Source of the DNA: Streptomyces sp. C10-9-1
Lineage (GTDB): Bacteria; Actinomycetota; Actinomycetes; Streptomycetales; Streptomycetaceae
NCBI RefSeq assembly: GCF_024497955.1
Contig: NZ_JANHKP010000014.1
Coordinates: forward strand, 62,001 to 126,000
Reading direction: 5' to 3'
Length of the DNA: 64,000 nucleotides
Shown: positions 47,861-56,030 of the stretch, piece by piece
Layout of the letters: each line of letters opens with the position of its first letter
Numbering within the stretch: position 1 is the stretch's first letter
Position numbers and translations under genes: made by a program
The notes under the pieces: generated by a model
The model's input: the letters and a program-made list of their open reading frames with translations, nothing else
Told to the model about the DNA's origin: nothing
The model's database searches: none

Positions 47861-48760
47861 ATGCCTCTTCTCCGCAACCGCCTGACGAAGCGGGTGCTGG
47901 CACCCGCGCTCACCGTGCTCGAAGGGCGGGTGAGACGCGGCCTCGAACCCGAACTGGCCTCGCTCCGCCGTGAGGTGGACGAGATGCGCCGGCAGACCCA
48001 CGCGGTCGGGCTGCTGCTCGACGGCACGGGCCGCGGACCGCACCGCATGCCCCCGCCCGGGGAGATCGACCGCCTGGTCGAGGAGGTCCGGGCCGTCACC
48101 GGCAGCGAGCACGCCCGCCGGGGAGTGGTCGTCGCCTACCGGACGCTGGTGGCCCTGGAGGCGCTGGGCATCGGGCGGTTGGCGGGGTCCACGCCCAACA
48201 TCTGCGGCAAGCTCGCCGCCGTGCCGCTGCTCTCCCCTCCGAACGGGAGCATCCTGGAGATCGGCACGCTCCACGGGCTGTTCGCCTCCGCGCTGGTACG
48301 GATGGTGCACCGGGCGGGCATCGAGCCGGACCTGACCATCGTGGACCCGCTGGCGGGCTCGCAGCTCCAGCCCGGCACCTCCCAGCCGGCCGACCCCACG
48401 GGCACACCCGTGCGGGAGGACGTACTGCGGGCCAACCTGGCGCTGGCGGGCGGGCGTTCGGCGCTCGACGCCCGCATCAGGCAGGGCTTCTCCGGCGATC
48501 CGCAGATCCGCGCGGAGGTCTCCGACCGGGCCTACGGGGTGGTCGTGGTCGACGGCGACCACTCCGAGGAGGGCGTCGCGGCGGACCTGTCCTGGGTGGA
48601 GCGGATCGCCGCACCGGGCGGGATCGTGGTCCTCGACGACTACGGCGACCCGGCCTGGCCCGGTGTCCGGGCGGCCCTGGACGCGCATCTGGCCTCCGGG
48701 GACTCGCGGCTGGCGCTGCTGGGCCGGGCCTCCACCTCGGCCTTCCTGCGCGCCCGCTGA
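47861..48760 (+). CDS. Class I SAM-dependent methyltransferase-like protein
   Basis: 299 residues. N-terminal helical arm of about 80 residues, then 'GSILEIGTLHGLFASALVRMVH' (motif I in Methyltransf_24 form), 'LTIVDPLAGSQLQPG', 'DRAYGVVVVDGDHSEEGVAADLSWVERIAAPGGIVVLDDYGDPAWPGVRAAL' (landmarks 'VVDGDHSEEG' and 'VLDDYGD'). The 'VDGDH' and 'LDD' pair is characteristic of sugar or cell-wall modifying methyltransferases of this group. Single gene, probably leaderless. It may belong to the conserved core rather than to the accessory cluster. Confidence 0.8.
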   Translation: MPLLRNRLTKRVLAPALTVLEGRVRRGLEPELASLRREVDEMRRQTHAVGLLLDGTGRGPHRMPPPGEIDRLVEEVRAVTGSEHARRGVVVAYRTLVALEALGIGRLAGSTPNICGKLAAVPLLSPPNGSILEIGTLHGLFASALVRMVHRAGIEPDLTIVDPLAGSQLQPGTSQPADPTGTPVREDVLRANLALAGGRSALDARIRQGFSGDPQIRAEVSDRAYGVVVVDGDHSEEGVAADLSWVERIAAPGGIVVLDDYGDPAWPGVRAALDAHLASGDSRLALLGRASTSAFLRAR

Positions 48761-48784
48761 GGGCGCCGGTCCGGGGCGGGGCGC

Positions 48785-50290
48785 TCAGGTGCGCAGCTGC
48801 TGCTGGCGCTCCAGCGCGCGCCGCAGCTCCACCGGGAACGGGTGGTACGGCCCGTACGCGCGCTCCGCGTCGTACAGCAGGGAGCGGAACTGGTGGCCCG
48901 CCGCGGTGTGGTCGCCCACGGCCAGCAGCAGATGGCCGATCCGCTGGCGCACCTGGAGCGCCCGGTCCCGGTCGGCGGCCTCGTAGGACGGCAGCACCGC
49001 GCGGTACTCGGCGAGCGCCGCCGAGGGGTCGCCGAGGTGCTCCAGGCACTGGGCGGCGTCGTGGCGGAACTGGAGCGCCTGGGTGTCGGCCCAGCCCGCC
49101 TCGGCGGCCCGCTCCTGGGCGAGTCGGCGCAGCTCCGGCAGCGCCCTCCGGTACTGGCCGTCGTCCATCAGGGTCGCCGCGTACTGCTTGCGCAGGATCC
49201 GCACCACCTGCGAGTGCTCCCCGTGCTGCGCCGCGGCGGCCGGGAGGATGCCGCCGAGGATGTCCACGGCCCGGGTGATGCCGCCCTCGCCGAGCAGCCG
49301 CTTGACCTCGTCCACGGCCGCGGCGACGTCCACCCCCGGCGGAGGGCCTGCCGGGGCCGGGGACGTGCCCGGCGGCGCCGCGGTGCCGTCGGGCCAGGGC
49401 GCGTGCGGGCGCAGGAAGGGGCGGGTCGGATCGAGCGGGCCGCGGGTCGCCCCCCTGGCGGGGAGCAGCGGGGCCAGCGCCGCGTACACCTCCTGGGCTC
49501 CGGACGGGCGGTGCTGGGGGTCCTTGGCGAGCAGTCTCAGTACGAGGGCTTCGAGGGGCTCGGGGACGTCCGGGCGCAGCCGCCGCACCGGCACGGGTGC
49601 CTCGTGGAGGTGGCGGTGGAGCACCCCGAGGGCGGTGGAGCCGCTGAAGGGGACGTCCCCGCTGAGGAGTTCGTGGAGCAGCACCCCGAGGGCGTACAGG
49701 TCGGTGTAGGGCCCGACGGCGCCGCCCAGCGCCTGCTCGGGGGCCATGTAGCCGGGGCTGCCGACCGGTGACCCGGTGTGGGTGAGGCGGGTGGTGTCGG
49801 AGTCGATGACGGAGGCGACGCCGAGGTCGAGAACGGTGACGGTGCCGTCCGGCTTGACCATCACATTGCGCGGTTTGAGGTCGCGGTGGACGATCGGCAC
49901 CGCGTGGACCGCGCCGAGCACGGAGCAGAGCTGGGCGGCGACGGAGACGGCCCACTCCCAGGGGTAGGGGTCGTGCTCGGCCAGGTGGTCGGCCAGGTCG
50001 GCGCCCTCGACGTACTGCATCACCAGGTAGAGGTCGTCCCCGTCGCTGCCCGCGTCGTGGACCGTGACCAGCCCCGGATGGCAGACCTGGGCGGTGACCC
50101 GGCACTCGCGGACGAACCGGCGGCGCATCTCCTCGGCGGCGGTGGCGGCGGCCATGTGGTCGGGGCGGAGCAGCTTCACGGCGACACGGCGGTCCAGCCG
50201 CCCGTCGTAGGCGGTCCAGACCTGGCCCATGCCGCCCTGGCCGATCAGGGCGGAGAGTTCGTAGCGGTCGGCGATCATCCGCCCGTTCAC
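48785..50290 (-). CDS. Soluble Hanks-type Ser/Thr protein kinase with TPR-like C-terminus
   Basis: 501 residues from GTG 50290, overlapping the upstream stop (GTGA). Kinase domain 1-270: 'LIGQGGMGQVWTAYD', 'VAVKLLRPD', 'IVHRDLKPRNVMV', 'VLDLGVASVID' (DLG for DFG), 'GSPGYMAPEQALGG'. After a Pro-rich linker, residues 330-495 form TPR-like helices ('LRKQYAATLMDDGQYRRALPELRRLAQERAAEAG', in part). There is no membrane segment, so unlike PknB it is cytosolic. The upstream membrane protein, translated in coupled fashion, may be its partner or substrate. Confidence 0.92.
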   Translation of the reverse strand: MNGRMIADRYELSALIGQGGMGQVWTAYDGRLDRRVAVKLLRPDHMAAATAAEEMRRRFVRECRVTAQVCHPGLVTVHDAGSDGDDLYLVMQYVEGADLADHLAEHDPYPWEWAVSVAAQLCSVLGAVHAVPIVHRDLKPRNVMVKPDGTVTVLDLGVASVIDSDTTRLTHTGSPVGSPGYMAPEQALGGAVGPYTDLYALGVLLHELLSGDVPFSGSTALGVLHRHLHEAPVPVRRLRPDVPEPLEALVLRLLAKDPQHRPSGAQEVYAALAPLLPARGATRGPLDPTRPFLRPHAPWPDGTAAPPGTSPAPAGPPPGVDVAAAVDEVKRLLGEGGITRAVDILGGILPAAAAQHGEHSQVVRILRKQYAATLMDDGQYRRALPELRRLAQERAAEAGWADTQALQFRHDAAQCLEHLGDPSAALAEYRAVLPSYEAADRDRALQVRQRIGHLLLAVGDHTAAGHQFRSLLYDAERAYGPYHPFPVELRRALERQQQLRT

Positions 50291-51048
50291 CGGCCGCCGC
50301 CGTTCCCGGGAGTGCTCCCCTCGCCGGGGCGGTCCCCGCGGTCGGGTCCGCGCAGCAGGTCGCTCAGCTCGTCGAGTTCGGCGCGCACCTGGTCGATGCG
50401 GGGTGTGGCCGCACCCGGTGCGGTGGGGGTGCCGGGGACGCCCGGCCCGGGCGGGGCGGCGGGCGGGGCCGCGGGCGGGACGGACGGGGCGGGCGGGTAG
50501 CCGTATCCGGCGCCGGGTGCGGGGCCGGACGGCGGGCGGTGAGGGGGCGCCGGCCGGCCCGGACCGGCGAACGGGCCGGCCGGCACGGGCGGATGGGCGC
50601 CGGGGCGCGGATAGGGGCCCGCGGTGGGCGGCGGCGTGCCGTAGGGGGACACCGCCTGCCCCGGCGCGGTCGGCCAGCCGCCGGGGGACCGCGGCTGCTG
50701 GTAGTGGCTGATGTCGGCGATCAGGAAGTGCACGGGCACCCCGAAGGCGAGGCCGAGGAGGACCACCGCGCAGACGGCGTCCAGCGGCCCCGTCTCCGGC
50801 TCGCCCTGGTCCCCCGTGTCGGTGCTGGTCACCCCGAGCACCACGAACGCGGCGACGGCGAGCAGCAGCGCGCCCCAGCACAGCAGCCAGTCGGACCGCC
50901 GCCGGCGCAGGACGGCGATGCGCAGCATCGCGGCCCAGGCGAGCGACCCGAGGCTGAGTACGGAGAGCGCGACGAGGACGACGCGTACGACGACGAGCAG
51001 CGCCGTCGAGGGACGCGGGGAGTGCGGCACAGGGCCGTGGCCGTGCAT
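50287..51048 (-). CDS. Proline-rich membrane protein coupled to the kinase
   Basis: 253 residues from ATG 51048 after CAGGAG. Three membrane segments in the first 125 residues ('ALLVVVRVVLVALSVLSLGSLAWA', in part; 'WLLCWGALLLAVAAFVVLGV'; 'AVCAVVLLGLAFGVPVHFLI'), then about 100 residues of Pro/Gly/Tyr-rich sequence and a short acidic-basic helix 'TPRIDQVRAELDELSDLLRG'. No family recognised. Gene overlap with the kinase suggests they function together, for example as a membrane anchor. Confidence 0.75.
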   Translation of the reverse strand: MHGHGPVPHSPRPSTALLVVVRVVLVALSVLSLGSLAWAAMLRIAVLRRRRSDWLLCWGALLLAVAAFVVLGVTSTDTGDQGEPETGPLDAVCAVVLLGLAFGVPVHFLIADISHYQQPRSPGGWPTAPGQAVSPYGTPPPTAGPYPRPGAHPPVPAGPFAGPGRPAPPHRPPSGPAPGAGYGYPPAPSVPPAAPPAAPPGPGVPGTPTAPGAATPRIDQVRAELDELSDLLRGPDRGDRPGEGSTPGNGGGR

Positions 51049-51182
51049 TCCTGCTCCTGGGTGCCTGAGGACGAGGCGGACGGGCGGGGCGCCCTGGGGG
51101 CGGGTGAAGCGTATACACCGACGCCCGTGACGTGTTCCGGGTTGTACCCAACCGTTGTGCCCGCGCGGTCCGTCCCGACGCG

Positions 51183-53237
51183 TCAGGGCAGGACGCGGCC
51201 GTCCGTCAGCCCGTCGTGGAGCCCCTGCACCAGCCGGTCCCCGAGGCGCGCGGCGAGCCGCAGGGCGTCCTCGAACTCGCTCAGGGCGCGGAAGCGCTCA
51301 CCGTAGCGCCGCTGCTCGCCGAGAGGCAGCCGGGGCAGCTGGAGCCGGCGGACGTCGAGCCGGGAGGCGGTGGAGGCGTGGCTGCTGGCCTGGCGCCGGT
51401 TGGCGCTGCCGCGCAGGAAGCCCGCGAGGAACCAGGGGTCGAGGGTGGCCGGGTCGGGGCGCAGCAGGTACAGGTGGCGGCCGAGCACGGCTCCCGCGAG
51501 GGAGGGGTCCGCGACCCGGACGAAGGCTCCGCCGCCGAGCACGGGCACCAGCACGTCCCCCGGCGCGATCAGCACCGGTTCCTCCCCGGGGGCGTCGGGG
51601 AGCATGCCGGAGGGCGGGCGTCCGGCGATCAGGTCCTGCTCGGTGAGCACGGGCGGGCGGCCGTCGGCCGGGGAGCCCCCGGCACCGCCGGAGCGCAGCT
51701 GGAGGGCCCCGGCGCGGGCGAGTTCGCCGACCGTGGCCGACGGGCGGCTCGCGGCGGTGCCCGTTGCCTCCGAGGGGACCGGGGTCAGCGCGGTGGCGCG
51801 GGCGAGGGCGCGGGAGAGGTCCTCGCCGACCCGTGACAGCTCGGCGCCCCCCGCCGCGGCGGGGGGCGGCAGGCTGCGTGCGGGGGTCAGGTCCACCTCG
51901 TCGTCGAGGAGTTCGACGACGGGCACGGCGCGGCTCACCCCCGGGGCCTCCGGCGGGGTGCCGCCGCGGTCGAAGGCCCGCCAGGCGTCGAGGACGGCGG
52001 TGCGCACCGCCGTCCAGTCGAGCCGCTCGCGCGCGCCGTCGCCGCGCCCGCCGTCCTCGGGGGACGCAAGGGCCGCGGTGTCCACGAGCAGCAGCTCGGA
52101 GGCGGGCGGGCCGCCGGGGGCGGGCCTGCGCAGCAGCCACAGGTGCAGCGGGATGCCGTACGGGGGTGCGGCTCCCGCGGGCAGGGCGACGACCGCGCGC
52201 AGCGCGCCGCGGCGCAGCAGCCCCGCGCGGACGCGTCGGCCCGAGCGCCGGGAGGCGACGGCCGGGGGCATCAGCAGCACGGCGGTCCCGCCGGGCCGGA
52301 GCCGGGCCAGGGCGTGCTGGACCCAGGCCAGCTCGGATTCCGTGCGGGCCGGGAAGCCGTACTCCCAGCGGGGGTCGTAGGCCAGTTCCTCGTGGCCCCA
52401 GTTGCGTTCGTTGAACGGCGGGTGGCACAGCACGGTGTCGGCGGCGAGCCCTTCGTGGCCGTCGGAGCGCAGGGCGTCGCCCCCGGCGGCGCGGACCGGG
52501 GAGCCGCCGTGCAGGGCAAGCCGGAGGGCGGTGAGCGCCGCCAGGTCGGGGTCGGCGTCCTGGGCGCACAGGGCGGTCGGGCGGCGGGCGGCCCGCAGCA
52601 GGGCGCCGGTCCCGCAGGCGGGGTCGAGCACGGTTCCGGCGTCGCCCGCCAGGTCGGCCATGAGCTCGGCGGCCGGGGCCGGGGTGAGCGTGTACTGCCG
52701 GGGGTTGGCGTCGAGGTGGCGGCCCAGCAGGAACTCGAAGGTCTGGCGTGCGCCGGTCGCGGCGGCGAGTTCGGCGGCCGCACGCAGCAGCGGTGCGGAG
52801 TCGTCCAGTTGCTGCGGGGACGGCGTGGGAACGGCGCGCGAGGCGCCGAAGCGCCGTTCGAGGACCGTGTCCAGCACGTCGCCCAGCCCTGTGCCGAAGC
52901 GCTCTTCGGGGGCCGCGGCGAGCGCGGGCCAGTCGGTGGGCCGCTCGTGGACGGCGAGGAGCACGCAGGCCGTTCGGACCAGGGCCGTGACGGCTCCGGC
53001 GGGGTCCCCGGCAAGCTGCTGCCAGACCCTCTCGCGCAGCGGAACCTCCGCGAGTTTGCCCTGGTCGCGCAGCCACTGCTCGATCTCGGCGAGCGCGAAG
53101 GAGGGGCTGGCCTCGGTGCCGCCCACGGGCTTGGGAAAATCGGGGTGGCGGCGGCGCCAGTTGCTCACGGCGGCGCGGCCCACACCGGCGAGCCGTGCGA
53201 TGCCCGCCGCGGTGACCTCGGCTGCGTTCTCCGGCAT
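51183..53237 (-). CDS. N6-adenine DNA methylase-like protein with N-terminal HTH and C-terminal specificity-like domain; motif IV is HPPF
   Basis: 684 residues from ATG 53237 after GAGGGGAAG. N-terminal HTH 'AAGIARLAGVGRAAVSNWRRRHPDFPKPVGG' (in part), a helical region, then an HsdM-like methylase: 'LTPAPAAELMADLAGDAGTVLDPACGTGALL' (motif I 'DPACGTG') and 'ADTVLCHPPFNERNWGHEEL'. The last 200 residues resemble an HsdS target-recognition domain ('LTEQDLIAGRPP', 'VLVPVLGGGAFVRVADP', 'LPLGEQRRYGERFRALSEFEDALR'). Motif IV, normally (N/D/S)PP(F/Y), has His in place of Asn (codon CAC), so catalysis may be altered. There is no restriction subunit nearby. Confidence 0.85.
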   Translation of the reverse strand: MPENAAEVTAAGIARLAGVGRAAVSNWRRRHPDFPKPVGGTEASPSFALAEIEQWLRDQGKLAEVPLRERVWQQLAGDPAGAVTALVRTACVLLAVHERPTDWPALAAAPEERFGTGLGDVLDTVLERRFGASRAVPTPSPQQLDDSAPLLRAAAELAAATGARQTFEFLLGRHLDANPRQYTLTPAPAAELMADLAGDAGTVLDPACGTGALLRAARRPTALCAQDADPDLAALTALRLALHGGSPVRAAGGDALRSDGHEGLAADTVLCHPPFNERNWGHEELAYDPRWEYGFPARTESELAWVQHALARLRPGGTAVLLMPPAVASRRSGRRVRAGLLRRGALRAVVALPAGAAPPYGIPLHLWLLRRPAPGGPPASELLLVDTAALASPEDGGRGDGARERLDWTAVRTAVLDAWRAFDRGGTPPEAPGVSRAVPVVELLDDEVDLTPARSLPPPAAAGGAELSRVGEDLSRALARATALTPVPSEATGTAASRPSATVGELARAGALQLRSGGAGGSPADGRPPVLTEQDLIAGRPPSGMLPDAPGEEPVLIAPGDVLVPVLGGGAFVRVADPSLAGAVLGRHLYLLRPDPATLDPWFLAGFLRGSANRRQASSHASTASRLDVRRLQLPRLPLGEQRRYGERFRALSEFEDALRLAARLGDRLVQGLHDGLTDGRVLP

Positions 53238-53481
53238 CCGGCTTCCCCTCGTCAGGCCCTCGGGCTCGTGAGCGACGTGTCGGCGGCGCGTCGCAGGACA
53301 CCTGATCACGCTGCTGTGACGACGATCCTAACCAGGCCCCATGGGACAGACAGTTTCACAGCCGCATAAGGCAACAATAAGATAACCCTGTTGACTCGGT
53401 TCACAGGCTCTGTTCTTATTGGCTCGAACACAGCGGATCCTCTTCAGGGTCCTACACACATCCCTTGGGGGGGATCCACCC

Positions 53482-54300
53482 ATGTCCCAGCCGACCCAGC
53501 AGCCTCCGCACGGAACGCCGCAGCCCTACAACCCGGGCCCCGCGCCCGCTCAGGCCCGCAACGGCCTCGGCACGACCGCCCTGGTGCTCGGCATCATCGG
53601 CCTGCTCATCGCCTTCGTCCCGCTGCTGTTCTGGCTCGGCGGCATCCTCGGCCTGCTCGCCCTGATCTTCGGCCTGGTCGGCCTCGGCCGGGCCAAGCGC
53701 GGCGAGGCCACCAACAAGGGCGTGGCCGTCGCGGGCACCGTGCTCGCGGCCCTCACCCTGGTCGCCAGCGTGTTCATGGGCATCGTCACCGTGATGGCCG
53801 TGGACGAGGCGGTCGACGAGATCAACAAGGCCGTGGAGGCCAGCGCTCCCAAGGAGGCCACCGACGCCGCCGAGGAGCCCGCCGCCGAGGGCGAGGCCCC
53901 GGCCACCGGCGAGACGCTGGCGGCGGGCGACTCCGTCATCTACGACGACGACGTGACGGTCACCGTCTCCGCGCCCAAGGCGTACTCCCCCAGCGAGTTC
54001 GCCATCGGCCACACCTCGGGCAACAAGGCCTACCAGGTCACCGTCGTGATCGAGAACGCCGGTACGGAGAAGTTCGACACCGTCCTCACCACCGCCGACG
54101 CCCGCGCCGGCGAGCAGGGCGTGGAGGCCGAGCAGATCTTCGACGACACGGTGGGCGGCGGCTTCGAGGGCACCATCGCGCCCGGCAAGAAGGCCACCGT
54201 GGTGTACGCCTTCGACGCCCCGGCCGACGCCAAGACCCTGACCGTCGAGATCTCCCCCGGCATCTCCTACGACTCCTCCCAGTGGGAGCTGACCCTCTGA
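53482..54300 (+). CDS. DUF4190/DUF4352-type membrane-anchored protein
   Basis: 272 residues from ATG 53482, preceded by GGGGGGGA. A Pro/Gln-rich cytoplasmic tail, a DUF4190-like membrane hairpin ('GTTALVLGIIGLLIAFVPLLFWLGGILGLLALIFGLVGLGRAKRG', in sections), a second 'LAALTLVASVFMGIVTVMAVD', an acidic linker, and an extracellular immunoglobulin-like DUF4352 domain ('DVTVTVSAPKAYSPSE', 'YQVTVVIENAGTEKFDT', 'VVYAFDAPADAKTLTVEIS'). Role unknown; such domains bind ligands or partner proteins at the cell surface. Confidence 0.85.
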   Translation: MSQPTQQPPHGTPQPYNPGPAPAQARNGLGTTALVLGIIGLLIAFVPLLFWLGGILGLLALIFGLVGLGRAKRGEATNKGVAVAGTVLAALTLVASVFMGIVTVMAVDEAVDEINKAVEASAPKEATDAAEEPAAEGEAPATGETLAAGDSVIYDDDVTVTVSAPKAYSPSEFAIGHTSGNKAYQVTVVIENAGTEKFDTVLTTADARAGEQGVEAEQIFDDTVGGGFEGTIAPGKKATVVYAFDAPADAKTLTVEISPGISYDSSQWELTL

Positions 54301-54306
54301 TCCGAC

Positions 54307-54328
54307 GCGGGGCCCGCACGGGCCCCGC
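54307..54328 (+). terminator. Terminator hairpin
   Basis: Perfect 9-bp stem (54307-54315 / 54320-54328), loop GCAC, seven bases after the stop; it also lies downstream of the convergent GNAT gene. Confidence 0.6.
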
Positions 54329-54391
54329 TCCGGCAGAGGGAGGGTGCGGGCCGCGACGGGGGAGCGGCCCGCGCCGCCGTCCCCGGGTGCG

Positions 54392-55141
54392 TCACAACCG
54401 GTGGCGCACCCACACGTTGGGCTCCACGTACACCGCGTAGCCCCGCTCCGCCTCGACGTGCACCGGCACCAGGGCGCCGGGCACGTGCAGCGGCCCCGAG
54501 ACGTCGAAGGCCAGGCCGGTCCACCGGCGCCACTCCTCCGTCGAGCCCGACACCGTCATGGAGGCCGGGGCCACCTTCTCCAGCACACCGCCCGCCCGGG
54601 CGTGCACCCGCAGCCAGGGGTCGTGCGGCAGGCCGTCCCCCTCCCGCTTCCGGAACGCGTACTCGGCCATCACGGCCTCCGGTTCGGCGCTCTTGGCACT
54701 CGGCCGCACGGGGGCGACGAGCTGGGCGACGCCCCGCCCGCGCACGAGCTCCCGCAGGGCGTGGAGCATCCGGCCCGATATGCCCCGGCCCAGGTGGTCC
54801 GAGGAGACGGTGATCTCCACGGCGCTGACCGTGTCCGGGCGGCGTCCGTGGCGCAGGTCGGAGAAGGCCCACAGCACCACCTGGTCCCAGCCCCGGTCGG
54901 GCAGCTCCCGGCGCCCGTCCATGTCGAGGACGAAGGGCACGCTGAACGCCTTGGCCACGACCGGCCCCTCGGGGCCGTCGGTCGCCACGAGCACGTACTC
55001 CGGCAGCTCCGCCATGATCCGGCCGATGTTCGCCCAGCCGACGGGGTCCTCGCCGATGAACGACTCCCAGGTGTCGGGCATCTCCCACAGCAGGGGTCGC
55101 AGTTCGGGGCGTTCCGCCAAGGTGGTGATCATCAGGTCCAT
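54392..55141 (-). CDS. GNAT-family N-acetyltransferase-like protein
   Basis: 249 residues from ATG 55141. 'AVEITVSSDHLGRGISGRMLHALRELV' contains the GNAT acetyl-CoA loop in the form 'HLGRGISGRML' (Q/RxxGxG/A), preceded by strands 'YVLVATDGPEGPVVAKAFSVPF' (in part) and followed by 'AQLVAPVRPSAKS'. The C-terminal half ('WLRVHARAGGVLEKVAPASMTVSGS') resembles the long-GNAT subgroup. Acceptor unknown. Probably leaderless (TAGCCT at 55149). Confidence 0.8.
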   Translation of the reverse strand: MDLMITTLAERPELRPLLWEMPDTWESFIGEDPVGWANIGRIMAELPEYVLVATDGPEGPVVAKAFSVPFVLDMDGRRELPDRGWDQVVLWAFSDLRHGRRPDTVSAVEITVSSDHLGRGISGRMLHALRELVRGRGVAQLVAPVRPSAKSAEPEAVMAEYAFRKREGDGLPHDPWLRVHARAGGVLEKVAPASMTVSGSTEEWRRWTGLAFDVSGPLHVPGALVPVHVEAERGYAVYVEPNVWVRHRL

Positions 55142-55148
55142 GCGGCGC

Positions 55149-55154
55149 AGGCTA
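55149..55154 (-). promoter_or_regulatory. -10 box (TAGCCT) of a leaderless promoter
   Basis: Seven bases before ATG 55141 on the minus strand; no ribosome site. Confidence 0.45.
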
Positions 55155-55194
55155 ACCGCGCCGAACCCACCTCTCCCACCGGTTTTCCCAGGCC

Positions 55195-55950
55195 TCAGCC
55201 CCCGCACCAGCGGAGCATGGCCTGCTTGTCGGCGCCGGTCACCGGCAGCTCGTACGCGTCGGCGACCTGGGCGAACCGCACCGCGTACGAGCAGCGGACC
55301 GTCCTGTCCGGCGGCAGCCACGAGGCCGGGCCGGAGTCGCCCTTGGCGGAGTTCTCCCGGCCGTCCACCGGCAGCAGGTTGAGCGGGTCGTTGGCCAGCC
55401 GCCGGCGCTTGTCCTCCGGCCAGCGCGCCGCGCCCAGCTGCCAGCTGTACGACAGGGGCACCACGTGGTCGATCTGCACCTCGGCGGCCTTCGCCTTGCG
55501 CCAGGCGATGTCCTTGCCGGTGTAGGGGTCGTGCAGGTCCATCGAGACGACCACGCAGTCGGAGCCCTCACGGAAGCGGACGTTCCGCCCGTGCAGCCGC
55601 AGCAGGTCGTTCCGCGTGTCGCACCCGTTCCGCGCCAGCGGCACCCCGTCGGCCGTGTCCATCCAGGCGTAGCCGAACTCGTCCCGGTCGTAACCGGTCT
55701 TCGGGCCGCGCCCCTTGACGGCCAGGCCCTCGATCAGGCTCCGCGCCTCGGCCAGCCGCCCCTCCGGCAGGGCCGCCAGGCCGGCACGGGTGCCGTCCGG
55801 GTTGTCGAGCGGGCTGGTGCCCCGCGCGGCGGGCGCGGCGGTGTCCGGCTCCGGTCCGGCCCCGCCCCGCCCGATGTCCTCGCAGCCTGCCAGCAGTGCC
55901 ACCGCGAGCAGCGCCGCCGCCCCGCCCCTGATGCTCCGTGTTCCCCTCAC
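55195..55950 (-). CDS. Secreted HNH-type nuclease lipoprotein (DUF1524-like)
   Basis: 251 residues from GTG 55950. Lipoprotein signal 'GGAAALLAVALLAGCED' with lipobox Cys 23. Nuclease core 'AEVQIDHVVPLSYSWQLGAARW' (catalytic D-H) and 'RLANDPLNLLPVDGRENSAKGDSGPASWLPP' (in part, the N-x-x-N-L...N-x-x-K-x-D pattern), with four Cys likely to form disulfides ('GCDTRND', 'SDCVVV', 'VRCSYA', 'LRWCGG'). The active enzyme would be displayed outside the membrane and could degrade external DNA for nutrition or competition. Confidence 0.88.
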   Translation of the reverse strand: MRGTRSIRGGAAALLAVALLAGCEDIGRGGAGPEPDTAAPAARGTSPLDNPDGTRAGLAALPEGRLAEARSLIEGLAVKGRGPKTGYDRDEFGYAWMDTADGVPLARNGCDTRNDLLRLHGRNVRFREGSDCVVVSMDLHDPYTGKDIAWRKAKAAEVQIDHVVPLSYSWQLGAARWPEDKRRRLANDPLNLLPVDGRENSAKGDSGPASWLPPDRTVRCSYAVRFAQVADAYELPVTGADKQAMLRWCGG

Positions 55951-56030
55951 GCCCCCTACGGTACGGGGCCGTTCGCCGGAACGCCGCCGCCCCGGTCGGC
56001 CACCGGGGCCGCCGGGGCGGGCGGACCGTG

